Assembly: GCF_000381885.1 (NCBI RefSeq)
Contig: NZ_KB907212.1
Span: 62,001 to 126,000, forward strand
Source: Actinomadura atramentaria DSM 43919
Lineage (GTDB): Bacteria; Actinomycetota; Actinomycetes; Streptosporangiales; Streptosporangiaceae
DNA length: 64,000 bases
Direction of reading: 5' to 3'
Numbering within the stretch: the stretch's first letter is position 1; every line of letters starts with the position of its first letter. Position numbers and translations under genes: made by a program. The notes under the pieces were generated by a model that worked only from the letters and a program-made list of their open reading frames with translations, ran no database searches and was not told where the DNA came from. Below, in pieces: positions 15,962 to 24,760 of the stretch.

Positions 15962-15989
15962 GAGCGGGAATACTGGTATCAACCCGCTC
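15962..15989. promoter_or_regulatory. Nested palindrome upstream of the EACC1/caspase genes
   Basis: Perfect seven-base arms GAGCGGG (15962-15968) and CCCGCTC (15983-15989) enclose an inner dyad ATAC-TG-GTAT (15970-15979). It lies 26 bp before the EACC1 start and 76 bp from the TetR start. Its size and position suit a TetR-type operator acting in both directions, but no binding evidence exists. Confidence 0.5.
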
Positions 15990-16014
15990 GACCCCCCGGA
16001 GACAGGGAGCAGGC

Positions 16015-16347
16015 ATGGAACTGACCGTCCGGATCGACGAGGAACTGGGCGCGGAGCTGTACGAGTGGCTCGTCGGCGATCCGGGCGTCGGCGGGACCGT
16101 GAAGATCTCCCCGGCCGACGCCGGCGCCGGGACGATGGGGACCGGGTTCGACGTCCTCAACCTGGTGATCCCCAACCTGATCGCGCTCAGCTCCCTCGGC
16201 GTCTCGATCGCGCAGTTCGTCGACGGCCGCCGCCGGAGCACCGGGTCCGCGCCGGAGATCCGCGCCGAGGCCGGGAGCACGGTCGTCGTCCTCGGCGCGG
16301 ACGCGGAGGACGTGCTGCGCCGCCTCGCGGAGGAAGGCGGTTCCTGA
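16015..16347 (+). CDS. EACC1-like effector-associated component
   Basis: A 110-residue protein: an N-terminal beta-rich part (MELTVRIDEELGAELYEWLVGD), a hydrophobic middle (VLNLVIPNLIALSSLGVSIAQFV, about residues 46-68) followed by DGRRR, and a C-terminal alpha/beta part. This layout matches effector-associated constant component 1 (EACC1), described from genomic studies as a constant partner of caspase- or trypsin-like effectors in actinobacterial conflict systems. It may tether or present the effector. A good ribosome binding site (GGGAG) precedes ATG 16015. Its stop overlaps the caspase start (TGATG). The assignment is from pattern recall, not a search. Confidence 0.75.
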   Translation: MELTVRIDEELGAELYEWLVGDPGVGGTVKISPADAGAGTMGTGFDVLNLVIPNLIALSSLGVSIAQFVDGRRRSTGSAPEIRAEAGSTVVVLGADAEDVLRRLAEEGGS

Positions 16348-17318
16348 TGCCCTCCCTGCCCGACCCCGCCGGGTCGCGCGCCGTGCTCGTCGGCGCGTCC
16401 CGCTATCCGCGCATGGCCGACGACCGGCAGCTCCCGGCCGTCGAGGCGAACCTGGCCGACCTCGCCGCCGCGCTCACCGACGCGCGGGTCTGGGGGCTGC
16501 CGGACGGGAACGTCGAGGTGCTGCACCAGCCCGCCGACGAGGACACGGTGCTCGTCGCGCTGCGCCGGGCCGCCGAGGCGGCGACCGACACGCTCGTCGT
16601 CTACTACGCCGGGCACGGCCTGGTCGACCCGGTCGCGGGGAGCGAACTCGGCCTCGCGCTGCCGGACGCGTACGAGCCCGGCGGCGCGCACATGTCCGTC
16701 GGGTACGACCGGGTGCGGCGGGAACTGCTCGTCACGGCCCGGCACGTCCCGCGCAAGGTCGTCGTCGTGGACTGCTGCTGGAGCGGCCGAGCCGTGCGCG
16801 GCGCGTTCGGCGAGAGCGGCCTGCCCGGCACGGCGATCGAGGGGACGGCCGTGCTCGCCGCGTCGGCGGCGACCCGGCAGGCGCTCGCGCCGCCCGGCGC
16901 GCGGCACACCGCGTTCACCGGCGCGCTGCTCGACGTCCTGACCGGCGGGGTGCCGGGCGGGCCGCCGCTGCTGGACGTCGGCGCGGTGTACGCGGCGGTG
17001 AAGGCGCGGATCGGGGAGCGGAGTCCGGTGCCGCAGTTCGGCGGCGCGGGCGAGGGCGCGCGGATCGTCCTGGCCCGCAACAACGCGGCACCGCGGGTCG
17101 CCGCCGTCCCGGCGTCGCCCGAGACGCGGCTGCGGCTGCGCCGCGCCGGGCGGTACGCCGAGGCGCACGACCTGCGCGCGGCCGTGGTCGTCGACGATCC
17201 GGCGGCGCTGGCGGCGCGCCGCGCGGAGCTGCGCCGCCTCGGCTACTACGCGCAGGCCGCCGAGCTGGACGCGCTAATCGACCAGCCCGGACAGGAGGTA
17301 CCGTCCGAACTCGGCTGA
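16347..17318 (+). CDS. Caspase-family (peptidase C14) protease, likely effector
   Basis: A 323-residue caspase-fold protein. The first strand is AVLVGASRYPRM. The catalytic histidine is in VVYYAGHG (H90) and the nucleophile is in VVVDCCWSG (C144 by alignment with other DCCxSG proteins). The catalytic domain ends near residue 245. A helical tail (TRLRLRRAGRYAEAHDLRAA to LGYYAQAAELDAL) follows and could be an adaptor. Such enzymes cut host proteins after Arg or Lys and can kill the cell when a sensor is triggered. It is translationally coupled to EACC1. Its last 45 bp overlap the end of the converging ATPase gene. Confidence 0.88.
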   Translation: MPSLPDPAGSRAVLVGASRYPRMADDRQLPAVEANLADLAAALTDARVWGLPDGNVEVLHQPADEDTVLVALRRAAEAATDTLVVYYAGHGLVDPVAGSELGLALPDAYEPGGAHMSVGYDRVRRELLVTARHVPRKVVVVDCCWSGRAVRGAFGESGLPGTAIEGTAVLAASAATRQALAPPGARHTAFTGALLDVLTGGVPGGPPLLDVGAVYAAVKARIGERSPVPQFGGAGEGARIVLARNNAAPRVAAVPASPETRLRLRRAGRYAEAHDLRAAVVVDDPAALAARRAELRRLGYYAQAAELDALIDQPGQEVPSELG

Positions 17319-18341
17319 GAACAGGCGCGGCCGGTCCGCCGGGCCGGTGAGGACGCCCATCAGCCGCAGCGACTGCACGACGCCGGGCATCTCCTGCATC
17401 GCGGGAAGCCCGGCCGCGACGCGCCGCAGCGTCTCCACGCCCCGGCCACCGGTGTCGGCGTCGATGTTCTTGAGGAGCCGGTCGAACTGGGCGTGGAACT
17501 CCAGGACGGTCATGTCGTAGGCGGCGTCCACGTCGAGTTCACCGGTGTCCGCGTGGTGCTGCACGACCTCCCCGCACAGCATTTCCAGCAGGAACGGGTG
17601 CAGGCCGGCCCGGTCCACGATCCGGTCCCGTACCGCCGCGAGCCCGACCCCGACCGACGCGGCCCGCGCCAGCATCAGGTCCGCCTCCGCGTCGGTGAAC
17701 AGCCCGACGTACAGCGGTTTGATGACGACCGCGCCGAGGATCGACCCGGCCTGCGACGCGGCCTCCGCCGCCTCGATGACCTCGATGGGGCGGCGCGACA
17801 CCGTCACGAGCCCGAGCGAGAACTCCGGTTCGCTGGCCAGGTCGCGCAGGAGCTGGAAGTCGGCGAGCCCGGCGACGCTCGACGCGCGGTCGAACTCGTC
17901 CAGGACCAGCAGCACGTTGAGGCCCGCGTCCGCGACGGCCGCGAAGAAGTCGCGCACCGACTCCTTGAGGTCGTACCACTCGGCGGCCTCCTGCACGGCC
18001 GCGCCGATCGGCTCCAGGTTCGGCACCCGCGTCCGCGCGCGGGCGAGGACGCGCCGCGCCAGCGAGCGGAACAGGTCCTCGCCGGTCTTGCAGTCGCCCA
18101 CGTTCAGCAGCACGCTGATCAGGTCGGGCCGCTCCTGCGGCGACGTGCTGAGCGCGCGCCGCACCAGGCTGCTCTTGCCGACGCGGTGGTGCCCGAGGAC
18201 GCGCAGGTTCGCGGGCCGGTCCGACCCGACCCAGACCGACTGCAGCCGGCGCAGCAGCGCCGCCCGGCCGATGAACCGGTCCCCCTGCGCGATCTTCCCG
18301 ACGAGCCGGTACGGGTTGACGGCCTCCCCGACGCCCGTCAC
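17274..18341 (-). CDS. AAA/STAND-like P-loop ATPase
   Basis: A 355-residue ATPase. DRFIGRAALLRRL is followed by Walker A GHHRVGKSS (residues about 50-58); Walker B is VLLVLDEFD near 135 and a sensor stretch is LGLVTVSRRP. A winged-helix-like end follows. The architecture is that of the ORC/STAND-like ATPases that switch on effectors. GTG 18341 overlaps the stop of the giant protein (GTGA), so the two are translated together; there is no in-frame ATG near. It converges with, and overlaps by 45 bp, the caspase gene. Being a partner of the giant protein is well supported by the coupling; acting on the caspase is inference. Confidence 0.82.
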   Translation of the reverse strand: MTGVGEAVNPYRLVGKIAQGDRFIGRAALLRRLQSVWVGSDRPANLRVLGHHRVGKSSLVRRALSTSPQERPDLISVLLNVGDCKTGEDLFRSLARRVLARARTRVPNLEPIGAAVQEAAEWYDLKESVRDFFAAVADAGLNVLLVLDEFDRASSVAGLADFQLLRDLASEPEFSLGLVTVSRRPIEVIEAAEAASQAGSILGAVVIKPLYVGLFTDAEADLMLARAASVGVGLAAVRDRIVDRAGLHPFLLEMLCGEVVQHHADTGELDVDAAYDMTVLEFHAQFDRLLKNIDADTGGRGVETLRRVAAGLPAMQEMPGVVQSLRLMGVLTGPADRPRLFSAEFGRYLLSGLVD

Positions 18342-21300
18342 CGGCCGCCGCCCTGGGCCTTCTCGCCGAAGTGCTGGAGCAGCCAGTCCTGGTACAGGCG
18401 AACGACGATCCGGTACGAGCCGGACTCGCGGCGGATCACGTCGCGCTGCACGAGGTCCGCGAGCAGCTCGTCCTGGCGCGGCCCCTGGTACTCGGCGCGG
18501 ATCGCGCTGCTCGTCGCGGGCTGCGTCCGCGACGCGCGCGCGATGGCCAGCAGCACGCGCTGGTACTCCTGCGAGCTGAACTCCGGATCGGTGTAGCCGG
18601 GGGACTCCAGGTTGTCGAAGTCCTTCGGGCCGAGCGTGCCGAGGAACTCGTCGCGGACCCGCTCGATGTCGGCCTCGGTCACGACGGGCGCGCGCTCGTC
18701 GTTCATGTAGCCGACGAGATGGTCGCAGAACCGCTGGATGTAGAACGCGCTGCCGCCCGTCAGCTCCAGGACCCGGTCGACGGCGCGCTCGCGGTAGCGG
18801 CTGATCCGCCGCTCGGCGCCGCCGATCCAGATCGGCTCGACGACGAGGCGTTTCGCCTCCGCCACGTCCAGGTACGTCACCCACTCCACCGAGAAGACGC
18901 CGAAGACGTTCGGGTCTGCCTGGATGAGCCGGTTCAGCGCGGCCTGCCCGACGATGACGAGGTGGAACAGGCGGCGCTCGATGAGGGCCTTGAACGCCTG
19001 CATGAACGAACCGGGCAGCAGACCGTCCCTGATCCACTCGTCGATGTACTGGAACTCGTCGATCAGCACGACGAGCGGCGGCGACCCGGCGGGCATCCGC
19101 GCCCGGTGGTCCTCGATCAGCGCCGCGCAGTCGTAGACGGGCTCGGGGCTCTCCAGGAACGCGGCGCGGTTCAGGTCCGGCGGGAGCAGCGGGACCGACG
19201 GGTCCAGTTTGCGCAGCGCCACGTCCGCCTTGTCGAGGATCCGCCACATCAGCAGGCCGAGCACGCGCGCGCCCTGCCGGTTGCGGATCTCGGGGCTCGC
19301 CTCGTCCACCGTCCCGACGGTCAGGTCGCCGATGTTGCCGACGTCCACGACCGGCAGGCCGTCCCGCTCCGCCAACTGCTCGGTCAGCCGGTGCCGGATC
19401 GACGTCTTGCCCGCGCGCTTCTGCCCGAACACCGCGACGCCCACGCCCGGCGTCGTCGCCTCGCGCAGCTTCGCGCGGATGCGCTGGATCAGCTTCTCCC
19501 GGCCGTAGAACATGTTCGGGTCGCGGACCGGCCGCCCGCTCGCCCCGTCCTTGAACGGGTTGTGGATCGCGCGGAACTCCTCCTCGCGGGCGAGCCGCAC
19601 CGGCAGCGCGTCCGCGTACACCTCGACGGACTCGCTCGACCGCGGCTGGTAGCGCAGCTCGACCGGCAGCGAGAACGCGCCGGCCTGCAGACCCCGCGGC
19701 GTCATCCGCAGCCGGACCCGCTCGATGCGGTGGTCCCCGCCGCGGACGGCCGTGGAGAGCTGGATCGTCGGATCGTCCACCGCGAACAGGTGCGGGTCCG
19801 ACTTGACGGTCAGCTCCGCCGACTCCAGCGGCGCGCGCCCGAACAGGTTCGCCACCTTGATCTGGACGGTCACCGCGCCGTTCTGCGGGCCGCTGCTCTC
19901 GTCCAGCGCCAGCGTCAGCTCGGGGGACGGCGGCTGGTTGGCCTCCAACTGCTCCTGCGTCGCCAGCGCCAGCTCGGTGATGTGGACGGCGATCGGGTCG
20001 ATCAGCTCGACGGCCAGGCCGGTCGGGCCGCGCCGGACCTCGGCGCGCAGGCCGTCCGCCATCTGCCGGGCCCGCCGCAGGCACGTCTCGCGGTCCTCGA
20101 ACGACTGCTCGTTGACGTAGCGGCGCAGCTCCACCAGGCACTCGCGGACCTGGTTGAGCGCGACCCGCAGCGGCTCGGTGACGAGCTGCTCGTGGTCCGC
20201 GAGCCGGTTCAACGCCGCCTCCAGGTCCGCCTCCGACAGCGTGACGCGGCCCAGCTCCGACAGCCCGTGCGTCACCTTGCGGCGGGCGCGGCTCCACTGC
20301 TCGCCCGTCGCCTGCCAGCCCTCGCGGACCTTCTGCGGGTCGGCGGGCAGCTCCAGCCCGTACTCGGCGGCCAGGAACTCCACGCTCATCGCCAGCAGCG
20401 CGGTGTGCCCGCAGATCGCGTTGAGGACGAGGTCGCGGGCCAGGCTCGTCTCCGCGATGAGCTGCGGGATCAGCTTGAACGGGACCTGGCCGTGCCGCCG
20501 CCGCTCGTCCATCAGCACCCGCGCGACGGCCTCGGCGGTCAGCGGCGACGTGCCCTCGCGGTCGCGGCGGCGGTTCATCGCGGTCGTCCGGCCGTGCGGG
20601 GAGCGCAGGTAGCCGATGAGCGCCGACCGGATGTCGGTGACGTCGTCGCTGTCCTCGCGCTCGTCGGCGGCGGCGAGCGCCACGCAATACAGGTCGCGGG
20701 CCGCCTCGTGCTCCTGCCGGTCCAGGACGATGTCGGCGTACGTCGTCAGGCCCAGGTACAGGTACTCCTGCGCGCGGCGGTCGCCGTTGCCGCGCGCGAT
20801 GTCGGCGGCGGTGATGTAGAAGCGGGCGCTGTTCTCCGGCTGCTTGCCCGCGAACTGCCGCGCGGACTCGGCGATGACGTTCAGCTCCCGCTGGCTGAAC
20901 GGCGACCCGGCCGCGTCCGTCGCCGCGAACGTCCGCGTCAGGTACACCACCAGCGGCGGCCGGGGGTCGCTCGGCGCGGGCAGCTCCAGTTGCAGCAGCT
21001 TCTCCACGCGCGCCGACGAGCTGGCCGGGTTCCCGCCGTGCCGCAGCGCCTCGATCTGGCGGCGGATGTCGGCGGCCCGCACGTCGGTGAGCCCCTCGAT
21101 CGCGCGCTCGGCCTCCGCCAGCCGCTCCGCGCCGCCGCGCTGGATCAGCGCCAGCGCCAGGCCGCGCTGCGCGGCCGGGTTGTCGGGGACCTGGTCGAGC
21201 ATCTGCCGCCACTCGTGCGTCGAGTCGACGCCCGCCGCGAGTTTGACGTACGCGATCTGGTGCAGGAGGTGGTCGCGCCTGCTGCTCGTCAGGTTCGGTC

Positions 21301-22699
21301 GGCTGTACTGGCGTTTCAGGACCTTCAGCGCCTCGTCGTGGCGGCCCGCGCCGCTGAGGAAGTCGATGAGGATGTTGTCCAGGCTGTCGCCCGGCCGGAC
21401 CATCCCCGCGCACTCGTGCTCGATCACCTTCAGCGCGGCCTCGGGGCCGTTGACGCGCCGCGTCAGCCAGGCGAGGTCCTTGACGGCGCTCTCCCGCTTG
21501 GGGCCGCCCTGCTCGATCGCCTTGCGGTAGGCGGCCTTCGCGCCCTCCAGGTCCTTGATCTGGAGTTCGAGGATCTTCGCGCGCTGGTACGGGTCGCGGG
21601 GCAGGACGGGCCGCGCCGCGCGCTTGGGGGCGGGCGGCGGCGTCTTGCGGACGGGCTCGGCGACGGGCTCGCGCGGCGGCGGCGCGAACGCGGCGAGCAG
21701 GCCGGGCGACGCGCCGGGCGGCCGCTCCATCGGCTCGTCGGCGGGCTCGGTGTCCCCGAGTGCGGCGCGGACCGCCTCCTGCGCGGCGGCGTCGTGCGCC
21801 TCGGAGTCGAGCAGGCCGCCGAGCCGGTCGCGGCGGCCGTAGGCGTCGAGCAGGCCGAGCAGCGCGGCCCAGCCGGGCGGGTCGTTGTCCGGCGCGACCG
21901 CGCGGAAGTACCGCAGCAGCGCCCACTGCGCGGACTCGGCGTCGCCGAGGTGCGCGGCGGCGACGGCCAGCAGCCGGAACGCGGGGATGTCCCCGGCGTC
22001 GGCGGCGAACGCCAGCCGCCGCCGCGCCGTCTCGTGGTCGCGTTTGAGCAGGGCCAGCGCGCCGAGCAGGCGGGTCAGCTCGGCGTTCTCCTGGTCGCCG
22101 TTCCACAGGTGCAGGACGCGTTCGTAGATCTTGCCGACGCGGTTGAACTTGAGGTCCAGCTCATTGACGTTCTGCGCGTAATTGTAGGAATTGCGAATAT
22201 TAAGGAGGACGGTGCGCTCGGCGGGCGCGACGTACACGTCGAAGTCCACCGGCGTCGTCGTCAGCGCGGCGACGCCCGCGAGCATCGCGCCCGCGTCCGG
22301 GCGGGGCGGCGGCGGGGGCTCCGGCGGCGGCGCGGGCGCGGGGACGGGCGCGGGCGGCGCGGCCGGGGGCGCGGCGGGCTCCGGCTCGGGCTCGGGGACG
22401 GGCTCCGGCGGAGCCTCCCGCACGGGTGCCGGCACGGCGACGGCGGGCGCGGCGACGGCGGGCTGCGGCGCGGGGGCCCGGACGGGCGCGGGCGGCGGCA
22501 CGGCGGCCGGGGGCTCCTTGCCCGCGACCGTGACGACCATCGAGAGCGCGATCGTCACCGGCTGCGTCCCCGGCCGGTTCAGTTTGAGCCGGGAGAGGGT
22601 GAGCTCCTCCAGGACCCCCTCGTAGGAGACCCCGTTCGCCAGGGACAGCTCGATGTAATCACCGACGCGCGCCGCCGACTGGATGAACTCCGCGTCCAT
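18338..22699 (-). CDS. Giant Sm-like/TPR/beta-sandwich/AAA ATPase fusion
   Basis: A 1453-residue multidomain protein. Residues 5-60 look like an Sm/LSm fold (GDYIELSLANGVSYEGVLEE, LKLNRPG, VTIALSMVVTV). Residues 65-140 are Pro/Ala-rich. Residues 150-900 are helical repeats of TPR type (for example AKAAYRKAIEQGG and DEALKVLKRQY). A beta-sandwich lies near 940-1040 (VTVQIKVANLFGRAPLESA), then an AAA module with FYGREKLI, Walker A FGQKRAGKTS (about 1091-1100), Walker B VVLIDEF (about 1210) and a winged C terminus. ATG 22699 follows GGGGAG by four bases; ATG 22711 is weaker. The TPR array would sense, the ATPase would switch. No enzymatic effector is in the protein; the caspase next door may be it. 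Confidence 0.78.
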   Translation of the reverse strand: MDAEFIQSAARVGDYIELSLANGVSYEGVLEELTLSRLKLNRPGTQPVTIALSMVVTVAGKEPPAAVPPPAPVRAPAPQPAVAAPAVAVPAPVREAPPEPVPEPEPEPAAPPAAPPAPVPAPAPPPEPPPPPRPDAGAMLAGVAALTTTPVDFDVYVAPAERTVLLNIRNSYNYAQNVNELDLKFNRVGKIYERVLHLWNGDQENAELTRLLGALALLKRDHETARRRLAFAADAGDIPAFRLLAVAAAHLGDAESAQWALLRYFRAVAPDNDPPGWAALLGLLDAYGRRDRLGGLLDSEAHDAAAQEAVRAALGDTEPADEPMERPPGASPGLLAAFAPPPREPVAEPVRKTPPPAPKRAARPVLPRDPYQRAKILELQIKDLEGAKAAYRKAIEQGGPKRESAVKDLAWLTRRVNGPEAALKVIEHECAGMVRPGDSLDNILIDFLSGAGRHDEALKVLKRQYSRPNLTSSRRDHLLHQIAYVKLAAGVDSTHEWRQMLDQVPDNPAAQRGLALALIQRGGAERLAEAERAIEGLTDVRAADIRRQIEALRHGGNPASSSARVEKLLQLELPAPSDPRPPLVVYLTRTFAATDAAGSPFSQRELNVIAESARQFAGKQPENSARFYITAADIARGNGDRRAQEYLYLGLTTYADIVLDRQEHEAARDLYCVALAAADEREDSDDVTDIRSALIGYLRSPHGRTTAMNRRRDREGTSPLTAEAVARVLMDERRRHGQVPFKLIPQLIAETSLARDLVLNAICGHTALLAMSVEFLAAEYGLELPADPQKVREGWQATGEQWSRARRKVTHGLSELGRVTLSEADLEAALNRLADHEQLVTEPLRVALNQVRECLVELRRYVNEQSFEDRETCLRRARQMADGLRAEVRRGPTGLAVELIDPIAVHITELALATQEQLEANQPPSPELTLALDESSGPQNGAVTVQIKVANLFGRAPLESAELTVKSDPHLFAVDDPTIQLSTAVRGGDHRIERVRLRMTPRGLQAGAFSLPVELRYQPRSSESVEVYADALPVRLAREEEFRAIHNPFKDGASGRPVRDPNMFYGREKLIQRIRAKLREATTPGVGVAVFGQKRAGKTSIRHRLTEQLAERDGLPVVDVGNIGDLTVGTVDEASPEIRNRQGARVLGLLMWRILDKADVALRKLDPSVPLLPPDLNRAAFLESPEPVYDCAALIEDHRARMPAGSPPLVVLIDEFQYIDEWIRDGLLPGSFMQAFKALIERRLFHLVIVGQAALNRLIQADPNVFGVFSVEWVTYLDVAEAKRLVVEPIWIGGAERRISRYRERAVDRVLELTGGSAFYIQRFCDHLVGYMNDERAPVVTEADIERVRDEFLGTLGPKDFDNLESPGYTDPEFSSQEYQRVLLAIARASRTQPATSSAIRAEYQGPRQDELLADLVQRDVIRRESGSYRIVVRLYQDWLLQHFGEKAQGGGR

Positions 22700-23106
22700 C
22701 ACGCTCCCCATCGCCTACCGAGGCGGCGCCCGATCACCGCATCCTTCCACCCTAAACACACATCGTTCGCGCTACGCCGTTTCCCCGGAGGGACCGCTCC
22801 ACCACCCAGAAACCGCACCAAAGCCATTTCCACCCCGACCAGCGAAAACACGGGAACACCCCACGAAAGCCCCCACCGCTTCCCACCAGGCGGGAGCCGA
22901 CCCGCACCCGCCGCGCCGCCCGGCCCGCGCGTCCGCACGTCCGAGTCCGAGGCAGTCCGGCCCGCGCGGCGGCCGGCCCGCGCGTCCGCGCCGCGCCGCT
23001 CAGCGCGGCAGCACGCCGGGCCGACGGCAGTCCCGTCCGGCGGCACGCCGGAGTGAAGCCGGCCCCCGCCCACCGGCCCGGCACCCGCCGCGTGCCCGTG
23101 TGCGGT
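22700..23106. other. Long intergenic region upstream of the giant ATPase gene
   Basis: About 400 bp between the start of the giant ATPase gene and the stop of the next histidine kinase, both on the minus strand. It should hold the promoter of the ATPase operon. The part near 22740-22870 is less GC-rich than the flanks. I see no gene with a convincing start, no clear operator palindrome, and no obvious RNA gene. Confidence 0.5.
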
Positions 23107-24519
23107 TCAGCGCGGCAGTACGACGCGGAAGACCGTCCGGCCCGGTTCGGCGGCGAGTTCGGCGCGGCCGCCGTGGGCGGCGGCGACGCCGTGGACGATC
23201 GCGAGGCCCAGCCCCGCCCCGCCCGCGCGCCGCGACCGGGACGGGTCGGCGCGGACGAACCGCTCGAACACCTCGCCGCGCAGCTCGTCCGGCACCCCCG
23301 GCCCGTCGTCCTCGACCTCCACGGCGACCTCGCCGGGCCGCTCCACGACCCGCGCCGTCACCGACGTGCCCGGCGGCGTGTGGACGCGCGCGTTGCCGAG
23401 CAGGTTCGCGACGGCCTGGTGCAACCGGTGCTCGTCCCCGGTGATCTCCACGGGTTCGCCGGGCAGTTCGAGCGTCCACCGGTGGTCGGGCCCGGCGGCG
23501 CGCGCGTCGTCCACGGCGTCCAGCACGAGCCGGGTGAGGTCGACGGGCTCGGCGGCGAGCGGGCGGCCGGTGTCCAGGCGCGCGAGCAGCAGCAGATCCT
23601 CGACCAGGTCGCCCATCCGCGCGGACTCGGCGTGGATGCGCCGCAGCGCGTGCCGGACGTGCTCGGGCGCGTCCCCGGGGCGGCGCAGCGCGAACTCGGC
23701 GTGCCCGCGGATCGCGGTGACGGGCGTCCGCAGCTCGTGGCTGGCGTCCGCCGCGAACGTCCGCAGCCGCTCCTGGGACCGCTGCCGCCGCACCAGGGAC
23801 GTCTCGATGTGCCCGAGCATCCGGTCGAACGCCGCGCTGAGCCGCGCGACCTCCGTGCCGGACCCCGTCGCGGGCACGCGGCCGGGCAGCGCGACGTCCC
23901 CGCCCGACAGCGGCAGCTCCGCCACGTGCGACGCGACGGCGGTGACGCGCCGCAGCGGCGACAGCGCGACCCGCACCCACACGGCCGCGCCCGCGCCCGC
24001 CGCGAGCAGCACGACCGCGAACACCACGCCCTCGATCGCCAGCAGCCGCCGGACGGTGCTCTCCACGGGCTCCATCGGCAGGCCGGTGATCAGGACGTCC
24101 CCGTCGCGGCCGCGCACGGCCAGCATCCGGTACTCGCCGAGCCTCGCGAGCCGGACCGTCCGCGGGTGCCCGACGGCGAGCGCGACGATGGTCCGGCGGT
24201 CGTCGGCGGCGAGGTCGGTCACGACGGTCGCGCGGCCGCGCACGACCCAGCCGCCCGTCACGCGGCCGTCCGCGACGCGCGCGCAGAACGTCCCCTCGGC
24301 CTGGCCGCGCGCGTCCGGCTCCGCGTGGGCGGCGTCGTCCGGCCACCGGTCGTGCTCCAGGCTCGCCGGGAACCGGCCGCCGGACTCGGTGAGCTGCTGG
24401 TCGAGCCGTCCCACCAGGAACCGGTCCATCTCCACCCAGGTCGCCGCCCCGACGCCGAGACAGCTCAACGCCAGCAGCAGCACCAGACCGGCGGTGAGCC
24501 GGACCCACAGCGACCTCAT
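23107..24519 (-). CDS. Two-component sensor histidine kinase, partner regulator destroyed
   Basis: A 470-residue membrane kinase. TM1 is at about residues 10-30 and TM2 near 165-187, with an extracytoplasmic sensor between; HAMP follows. The phospho-acceptor is in ADASHELRTPVTAIRGH near residue 260. The ATPase motifs are NLLGNARVHTPPG, VEDDGPGVPDEL and AGGAGLGLAIVHGVA. ATG 24519 overlaps the stop of the response regulator fragment (ATGA), so the two were an operon. Because the regulator is reduced to about 30 codons and its promoter is gone, this kinase is now an orphan and may only be read from the inserted element. Confidence 0.92.
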   Translation of the reverse strand: MRSLWVRLTAGLVLLLALSCLGVGAATWVEMDRFLVGRLDQQLTESGGRFPASLEHDRWPDDAAHAEPDARGQAEGTFCARVADGRVTGGWVVRGRATVVTDLAADDRRTIVALAVGHPRTVRLARLGEYRMLAVRGRDGDVLITGLPMEPVESTVRRLLAIEGVVFAVVLLAAGAGAAVWVRVALSPLRRVTAVASHVAELPLSGGDVALPGRVPATGSGTEVARLSAAFDRMLGHIETSLVRRQRSQERLRTFAADASHELRTPVTAIRGHAEFALRRPGDAPEHVRHALRRIHAESARMGDLVEDLLLLARLDTGRPLAAEPVDLTRLVLDAVDDARAAGPDHRWTLELPGEPVEITGDEHRLHQAVANLLGNARVHTPPGTSVTARVVERPGEVAVEVEDDGPGVPDELRGEVFERFVRADPSRSRRAGGAGLGLAIVHGVAAAHGGRAELAAEPGRTVFRVVLPR

Positions 24520-24606
24520 CCGGCCGGCCGCAGCACGTACCCGACGCCCCGGACGGTCTGGATCATCGGCGCGCGGTCCCGGTCGATCTTCTTGCGCAGT
24601 TGACGT
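24516..24606 (-). pseudogene. 3' remnant of an OmpR-family response regulator gene
   Basis: Only the last codons survive: RQLRKKIDRDRAPMIQTV and RGVGYVLRPAG then TGA, the characteristic end of an OmpR winged helix. The remnant joins the TnpB element at about 24606-24607. The receiver domain, most of the DNA-binding domain and the promoter are missing. The overlap with the kinase start shows the original gene order. Confidence 0.85.
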
Positions 24607-24760
24607 GCTCACCGGCGTGAGAGCCGGGGGTTCAGCCTGTGCCGCAGTGCGGCACTTCTGTGGCTTCCTGTTTCACCGGGTCCTGCCCTCCGCTAAGCGG
24701 CGGGTCTTACGGTCCCTCCGCAGGCGTTTACCCTGTCCGCCCGCCCGGCGGCCAGCACGT
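24607..24760 (-). ncRNA. Candidate omega RNA overlapping the 3' end of tnpB
   Basis: In this family the guide RNA covers the last part of tnpB and the element's right end, and its guide is the flanking host sequence. Here the 86 bases after the stop codon fold into two good hairpins (24612-24627 and 24639-24655). The guide would then be the first bases of the response regulator remnant, read leftward from about 24606. The boundaries are inferred from the family, not observed. Confidence 0.45.

Noticed and set aside
18371-23056. A 1561-codon open frame on the plus strand opposite the giant ATPase gene
   Set aside because: The translation is Arg/Val/Leu/Ala-rich without any domain, while the minus strand encodes clear TPR and AAA motifs. 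It is a shadow frame caused by codon bias.
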